A stretch of 64,000 nt of DNA from Amycolatopsis umgeniensis (GTDB lineage Bacteria > Actinomycetota > Actinomycetes > Mycobacteriales > Pseudonocardiaceae). The position numbers and the translations under genes were made by a program. This document shows, piece after piece, positions 60,142 to 64,000 of this stretch. Numbering within the stretch: position 1 is the first letter of the stretch; every line of letters starts with the position of its first letter. The notes under the pieces were generated by a model. It was given only the letters and a program-made list of their open reading frames with translations, had not been told where the DNA came from and searched no databases. The stretch covers positions 7,316,001 to 7,380,000 of the forward strand of contig NZ_JACHMX010000001.1 of NCBI RefSeq assembly GCF_014205155.1, given 5' to 3'.

Positions 60142-61206
60142 GTGGACTTCCAGTTCGACGAGACGCAGACCGAGGTCACCGCGCTGGCCGCGCGCGTGCT
60201 CGGCAAGGAGCGTGAACCCGCCGGGACCTGGCGCGCGCTCGCCGACTCCGGTCTGCTGGCGCTGGCGCTGCCCACCGAACTCGGTGGTGACGGCCTCGGC
60301 GTCGCCGAAGTCGCCTTGGTGCTGACCGAACTCGGCCGCGTCGCTTCGCCGACGCCCGCGGTGGCGTCGCTGGCGTTCGGTGTCCTGCCGGTCATGGCGC
60401 TCGGCGGCCCGGACCAGCGCGCGGCCCTGCTCCCGGCCGTCGCCGCGGGCGAATCCGTGCTCACCGCCGCACTGCACGAACCTTCCGCGCCCTTCACCGC
60501 CCGGCCCGCGACCGCGGCGGACCCGGCGGGGGACTGGCGGCTGAGCGGGGTCAAGGTCGGCGTGCCGTTCGCCGCCGAGGCGACCCGGATCCTGACGCCG
60601 GTCTCGATGCCCGGCGGCACCGGAGTCTTCCTGGTCGACCCCCGGTCGGACGGCGTGAGGCTGACACCGACGAGAACCTCTTCCGGCACACCGGACTACA
60701 CGATGACGCTGGATTCCGTGACCGTCACCGACGCCGATCTCCTCAACGGGCACGGCCCGGGCGAATCGATCGCGGCCCTGCACCGGTTCGCGCTCGCGGG
60801 CACCGTGGCGTTCGGCGACGGGTTGCTCGCCGGCGCGCTGGCGCTGACCACCAAGCACATCGGCGAACGTGAGCAGTTCGGACGCCCGCTGGCGGCGTTC
60901 CAGGCGGTGGCGCAGCAGATCGCGGACGTCTACGTCGCTTCGAGGACCGTCCAGCTGGCCGCGCGCTCGGCGGTCTGGCGGCTCGCGGCGGGGCTCGACG
61001 CCGAGGCGGACCTCGACGTCGCGGCATACTGGCTGGCGGAGGAGGCGCCCGGGGCGCTGGCCACCTGCCACCACCTGCACGGCGGGATCGGGGTGGACGA
61101 AACGTATCCGCTGCACCGGTTCTCGTCGGCGGTCAAGGATCTCGGACGGACGCTCGGCGGCGCCTCGCATCGGCTGGCCGCACTGGGCGAACTGGCAGCG
61201 GGGTGA
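60142..61206 (+). CDS. chsE1: Acyl-CoA dehydrogenase FadE28 (ChsE1), steroid side-chain
   Basis: A 354-residue subunit. ALALPTELGGDGLGVAEVALVLTELGRVASPTPA, TLDSVTVTDADLL, FGDGLLAGALALTTKHIGEREQFGRPLAAFQAVAQQIADVYVASRTVQLAARSAVWRLAAG and LHGGIGVDETYPLHRFSSAVKDLGRTLGG are seen. In the ChsE1-ChsE2 heterotetramer of M. tuberculosis this subunit completes the active site that dehydrogenates the 3-carbon side chain of pregnane-type CoA esters. GTG 60142 follows GAGGAG. It is the first gene of a five-gene igr-type operon. Confidence 0.9.
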   Translation: MDFQFDETQTEVTALAARVLGKEREPAGTWRALADSGLLALALPTELGGDGLGVAEVALVLTELGRVASPTPAVASLAFGVLPVMALGGPDQRAALLPAVAAGESVLTAALHEPSAPFTARPATAADPAGDWRLSGVKVGVPFAAEATRILTPVSMPGGTGVFLVDPRSDGVRLTPTRTSSGTPDYTMTLDSVTVTDADLLNGHGPGESIAALHRFALAGTVAFGDGLLAGALALTTKHIGEREQFGRPLAAFQAVAQQIADVYVASRTVQLAARSAVWRLAAGLDAEADLDVAAYWLAEEAPGALATCHHLHGGIGVDETYPLHRFSSAVKDLGRTLGGASHRLAALGELAAG

Positions 61207-61210
61207 CACG

Positions 61211-62383
61211 ATGCTGATCGAATTGACCGCGGCGCAACAACAACTGCGCACCGAACTGCGAAAGTACTTCGCCGGTCTGGTGAGCGCGGACGAACGACGC
61301 GCGATGCTGCGCGAGCGGCACGGACCGGTGTACCGCGAGATCGTGCGGCGGATGGGCCGTGACGGCTGGCTCGGCGTCGGCTGGCCCGAACAGTACGGCG
61401 GCCGGGGTTTCGGCGAGATCGAGCAGCACCTCTTCGTCGACGAGGCCGCCCGCGCCGACGTCCAGCTGCCGTCGGTGACCCTGCAGACCGTCGGCCCCAC
61501 GTTGCAGGCTTTCGGTACCGAAGCCCAGAAGTCCTTCTTCCTGCCCAAAATCCTGGCGGGTGAGATCCATTTCGCCATCGGCTACACCGAACCCGACGCG
61601 GGCACGGATCTCGCGTCGCTGCGGACCACCGCCGTGCGCGAGGGCGACGAGTATGTCGTCAACGGCCAGAAGACGTTCACCACCGGCGGGCACGACGCCG
61701 ATTACCTCTGGCTCGCCGTGCGGACGGCTCCGGACGCGCCGAAGCACAAGGGGATCTCGATCCTCATCGCCAGTACTCGCGATCCCGGCTATTCGTGGAC
61801 GCCGATCATCACCTGCGACGGCGCGCACCATGTGAACGCCACGTACTACTCGGACGTCCGAGTGCCCGCGGACATGCTGGTGGGCAAGGAGAACGAGGGC
61901 TGGCGGCTGATCACCACGCAGCTGAACCACGAACGCGTCATGCTCGGCCCGGCCGGCCGCGTCGGCGGACTCCACGCCCGCGTCCGCGAGTGGGCCGCGG
62001 CCAGGAAGACGCCGGACGGCACACCGTTGACGCGGCTGCCGGACGTCCGCGGCGTACTCGCGGAAACCCTGGCGGCCGCCCGCGTCAACGAACTGCTGAA
62101 CTGGCAGGTCGCGGCGTCGTCGGCGACCGGACCGGTGGCCGTGGCCGACGCCTCCGCCACCAAGATCTTCGGTTCCGAACGTATCCAGCGGCTGGCCAGG
62201 AGACTGGAGGAGATCGTGGCGCGACACGGCGATCAGGCCGACGCCGAAACCGCGGAACTGGCGCTGTGGCTGGACGTGGTGGCCAAACGCAATCTGGTGC
62301 TGACCTTCGGCGGCGGCGTCAACGAGGTCCAGCGCGAGCTGATCGCCACCGCCGGGCTCGGGTTGCCGAGGGTGCCGCGATGA
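61211..62383 (+). CDS. chsE2: Acyl-CoA dehydrogenase FadE29 (ChsE2), steroid side-chain
   Basis: A 390-residue acyl-CoA dehydrogenase. GWLGVGWPEQYGGRGFGEIEQHLFVDEAARADVQLP, FAIGYTEPDAGTDLASLRTTAVREGDEYVVNGQKTFTTGGHDADYLWLAVRT and LITTQLNHERVMLGPAGRVGGLHARVREWA are conserved, the Glu of NHERVML being in the helix-G catalytic position. It partners ChsE1. ATG 61211 is four bases after the ChsE1 stop, and its own stop overlaps ChsH2. Confidence 0.93.
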   Translation: MLIELTAAQQQLRTELRKYFAGLVSADERRAMLRERHGPVYREIVRRMGRDGWLGVGWPEQYGGRGFGEIEQHLFVDEAARADVQLPSVTLQTVGPTLQAFGTEAQKSFFLPKILAGEIHFAIGYTEPDAGTDLASLRTTAVREGDEYVVNGQKTFTTGGHDADYLWLAVRTAPDAPKHKGISILIASTRDPGYSWTPIITCDGAHHVNATYYSDVRVPADMLVGKENEGWRLITTQLNHERVMLGPAGRVGGLHARVREWAAARKTPDGTPLTRLPDVRGVLAETLAAARVNELLNWQVAASSATGPVAVADASATKIFGSERIQRLARRLEEIVARHGDQADAETAELALWLDVVAKRNLVLTFGGGVNEVQRELIATAGLGLPRVPR

Positions 62384-63294
62384 GCATCCAGGAAGCGGCC
62401 GAACGCATCGCCGGGCAAGGCGAATCCGCGCCGAGGGCCGCCCGTGACGCTGTCAACCAGGCGATGGTGAACAACTGGGTCGAGGCCATCGGCGACCGCA
62501 ACCCCGTCTATGTCGATGAGGAGTTCGCCGCGAAGAGTGTCCACAAGGGACTCGTCGCGCCTCCCGCGATGGCGCAGGTGTGGACGATGGGCGGGCTGCA
62601 CTGGACGAGGGCTTCGGACGACCCGCTCGGCGCGATGATGGAGGTGCTCGACGAAGCCGGGTTCACCTCGGTCGTCGCGACCAACTCCGAGCAGAACTAC
62701 CACCGCTATCTGCGCACCGGTGAGCACGTCTCGGCGACCGCGAAACTCGAAAGCGTCGTCGGGCCGAAACGCACCGCGCTGGGCGAAGGCTGGTTCGTGA
62801 CGACGAAGACCACCTGGTACGTCGGGGACGAAGCCGTCGCGGACATGGTGTTCCGGGTGCTGAAGTTCCGCCCGCCGGACGCCGCGCCCGCCAAGGCGGC
62901 CGCCCCGGTGCTGCGGCCGGTGATCAGCAAGGACACCGAATTCTTCTGGGCCGGACTGCGCGAGGGAGAACTGCGGATCCAGCGGTGGGGCGAGACGCTG
63001 CGGCATCCGCCCGGGCCGATGCCACCGGACGGCGACCTCGGCGCGAAGCCGGACCACGTCGTCGCGTGCGGACGCGGAACGGTCTACAGCTACGTGGTGC
63101 ACCACCATCCGAAGGTCCCCGGCAAGGATCTGCCGTTCGTGGTCGCGCTCGTCGAACTGGAGGAGGGAGTCCGCGTGATGGGCGAGCTGCTCGACGCCGA
63201 TCCCGAAACAGTCCACATCGGACTCGGAGTGGAAGCCGCCTTCGTGAAGATCGACGAGGAACTGACGTTGCCCGCTTGGAGGGTCGCGCGATGA
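62380..63294 (+). CDS. chsH2: ChsH2, MaoC/DUF35 fusion hydratase subunit
   Basis: A 304-residue two-domain protein. The N-terminal MaoC-like hydratase domain (1-165) has NWVEAIGDRNPVYVDEEFAAKS and SVVATNSEQNYHRYLRTGEHVSATAKLESV. The C-terminal DUF35 OB-fold part has FWAGLREGELRIQRWGETLRHPPGPMPPDGD and GTVYSYVVHHHPKVPGKDLPFVVALVELEEGVRVMGELL. In mycobacteria ChsH1-ChsH2 hydrates the unsaturated side-chain CoA, and the DUF35 domain binds Ltp2 to pass the product on. ATG 62380 overlaps the chsE2 stop. Confidence 0.95.
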   Translation: MSIQEAAERIAGQGESAPRAARDAVNQAMVNNWVEAIGDRNPVYVDEEFAAKSVHKGLVAPPAMAQVWTMGGLHWTRASDDPLGAMMEVLDEAGFTSVVATNSEQNYHRYLRTGEHVSATAKLESVVGPKRTALGEGWFVTTKTTWYVGDEAVADMVFRVLKFRPPDAAPAKAAAPVLRPVISKDTEFFWAGLREGELRIQRWGETLRHPPGPMPPDGDLGAKPDHVVACGRGTVYSYVVHHHPKVPGKDLPFVVALVELEEGVRVMGELLDADPETVHIGLGVEAAFVKIDEELTLPAWRVAR

Positions 63295-63686
63295 AGGACT
63301 GTCCGGTCGGCACCGAGCTGCCGCCGCTGACGATCGAGGCCACCCCGACCTTCGTGGTGAGCACCGCGCTGGCGACCCGGGATTTCCAGGACGTCCACCA
63401 CGATCGGGACGCCGCGCTCCAGCGGGGATCGAAGGACATCTTCCTCAACATCCTCACCGACACCGGTCTGGTGCAGCGGTTCGTGACCGACTGGGCGGGG
63501 CCGGAGGCGTTCGTGCGGTCGATCAAGATCCGGCTCGGGGTGCCCTGCTACGCCTACGACACGCTGACCTTCACCGGACGGGTCACGGAACGGGACGGTG
63601 ACGACGTGGTGATCGCGGTGTCCGGTGTGGACAGTCTGGGCGAACACGTGGTGGGAACCGTGGCACTCACGCTGGGAGGCGAGTGA
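63291..63686 (+). CDS. chsH1: ChsH1, MaoC-like hydratase subunit
   Basis: A 131-residue single hot-dog protein. VVSTALATRDFQDVHHDRDAALQRGSKDIFLNILTDTGLVQRFVTDWAGPEAFVRSIKIRLGVPCYAYDTLTFTGRV carries the hydratase Asp/His pair (D and H in RDFQDVHHD). It is the catalytic partner of ChsH2. ATG 63291 overlaps the chsH2 stop by four bases, and the stop shares one base with ltp2. Confidence 0.95.
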   Translation: MKDCPVGTELPPLTIEATPTFVVSTALATRDFQDVHHDRDAALQRGSKDIFLNILTDTGLVQRFVTDWAGPEAFVRSIKIRLGVPCYAYDTLTFTGRVTERDGDDVVIAVSGVDSLGEHVVGTVALTLGGE

Positions 63687-64000
63687 TGACCCTGTCCGGG
63701 CGGGCCGCGATCGCCGGTATCGGCGCGACGGAGTTCTCCAAGGATTCCGGGCGCAGCGAGCTGCGGTTGGCGGCTGAAGCGGTCTCGAGTGCACTCGAGG
63801 ACGCCGGGCTCAAGCCGTCCGATGTGGACGGTCTGGTCTCGTTCACCATGGACGGCAACAGCGAGATCGCCGTGGCGCGCGAGCTCGGTGTCCCCGAACT
63901 CAAGTTCTTCAGCCGGATCCACTACGGCGGCGGGGCGGCGGCCGCGACCGTGCAGCAGGCCGCGATGGCCGTCGCGACCGGTGTCGCGGACGTCGTCGTC
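63686..64000 (+). CDS. ltp2: Ltp2, thiolase-like retro-aldolase, 3' end outside window
   Basis: The first 105 codons of a thiolase-fold lipid-transfer protein. GRAAIAGIGATEFSKDSGRSELRLAAEAVSSALEDAGLKPSDVDGLVSFTMDGNSEIAVARELGVPELKFFSRIHYGGGAAAATVQQAAMAVATG is the conserved start of Ltp2. Known: Ltp2 cleaves 17-hydroxy side-chain CoA into the androst-dione core and propionyl-CoA. It closes the igr order seen in M. tuberculosis. The rest (about 280 residues) lies beyond base 64000. Confidence 0.92.
   Translation, partial: MTLSGRAAIAGIGATEFSKDSGRSELRLAAEAVSSALEDAGLKPSDVDGLVSFTMDGNSEIAVARELGVPELKFFSRIHYGGGAAAATVQQAAMAVATGVADVVV

Overview
The window is high-GC actinobacterial DNA and most likely comes from Amycolatopsis or a close relative in the Pseudonocardiaceae. 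The assignment is an inference from gene content: a PPi-type group III phosphofructokinase with Asp104/Lys124, paired XRE-DUF5753/DUF397 genes, a CvnA-D conservon, F420-dependent oxidoreductases, a KstR steroid regulon and DasR-like chitinase control. Genes are dense and start often at GTG. No rRNA, tRNA, CRISPR array, transposase, integrase or prophage gene was recognised, so this reads as ordinary chromosome with species-specific intergenic repeats.

Layout. 1-3.5 kb: a truncated carboxylate-amine ligase, a small membrane protein, an esterase, PlsC and a DEDDh exoribonuclease. 3.7-6.1 kb: DAHP synthase behind an aromatic-rich leader peptide, divergent from phosphofructokinase. 6.2-12.2 kb: Tat amidohydrolase, VOC protein, an aromatic amino acid lyase with an altered MIO motif, truncated globin, HxlR regulator and a GH18 chitinase with DasR-like operators. 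12.3-15.7 kb: DUF2461 protein, pyruvate kinase, TesB. 16.1-20.7 kb: an XRE/DUF397 pair, a 70-aa unknown protein and a large LuxR-type ATPase regulator. 20.7-28.7 kb: succinate-semialdehyde dehydrogenase, a membrane protein, a lipoprotein, a TetR/acyl-CoA dehydrogenase divergon with a clear operator, a CoA-racemase-type protein, GNAT and crotonase. 28.8-36.1 kb: small and hypothetical proteins, a transglycosylase-like protein, an MFS/TetR divergon with three operator copies, and a DUF485 protein plus acetate-type symporter. 37.1-42.3 kb: a complete conservon (sensor kinase, roadblock, DUF742, GTPase). 42.3-50.1 kb: DHFR-like protein, DUF899/SRPBCC/ArsR operon, fused isobutyryl-CoA mutase and two LLM F420 enzymes. 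50.3-64 kb: steroid catabolism genes, interrupted by a helicase/SWIM pair.

The clearest functional theme is the right-hand end. KstR and FadE34 are divergent, as in Mycobacterium tuberculosis. Further right lies an igr-type operon (FadE28, FadE29, ChsH2, ChsH1, Ltp2) for removing the steroid propionyl side chain. Three exact TnnAACnnGTTnnA KstR motifs and one near match sit at the expected promoters. One exact motif lies between a lipase/esterase and a wax ester synthase/DGAT, which suggests that storage-lipid or steryl-ester handling belongs to the same regulon here.

The most unusual sequence structure is intergenic. Two families of long near-perfect palindromes recur across the window. One has the core GGGACATCAGATGTCCC (with a variant core GGGACGTTCAACGTCCC). 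The other is built on arms with AAGGCCCCTT. In both, each arm is often itself a small hairpin. They lie between convergent or tandem genes, never in the divergent promoter regions identified here.
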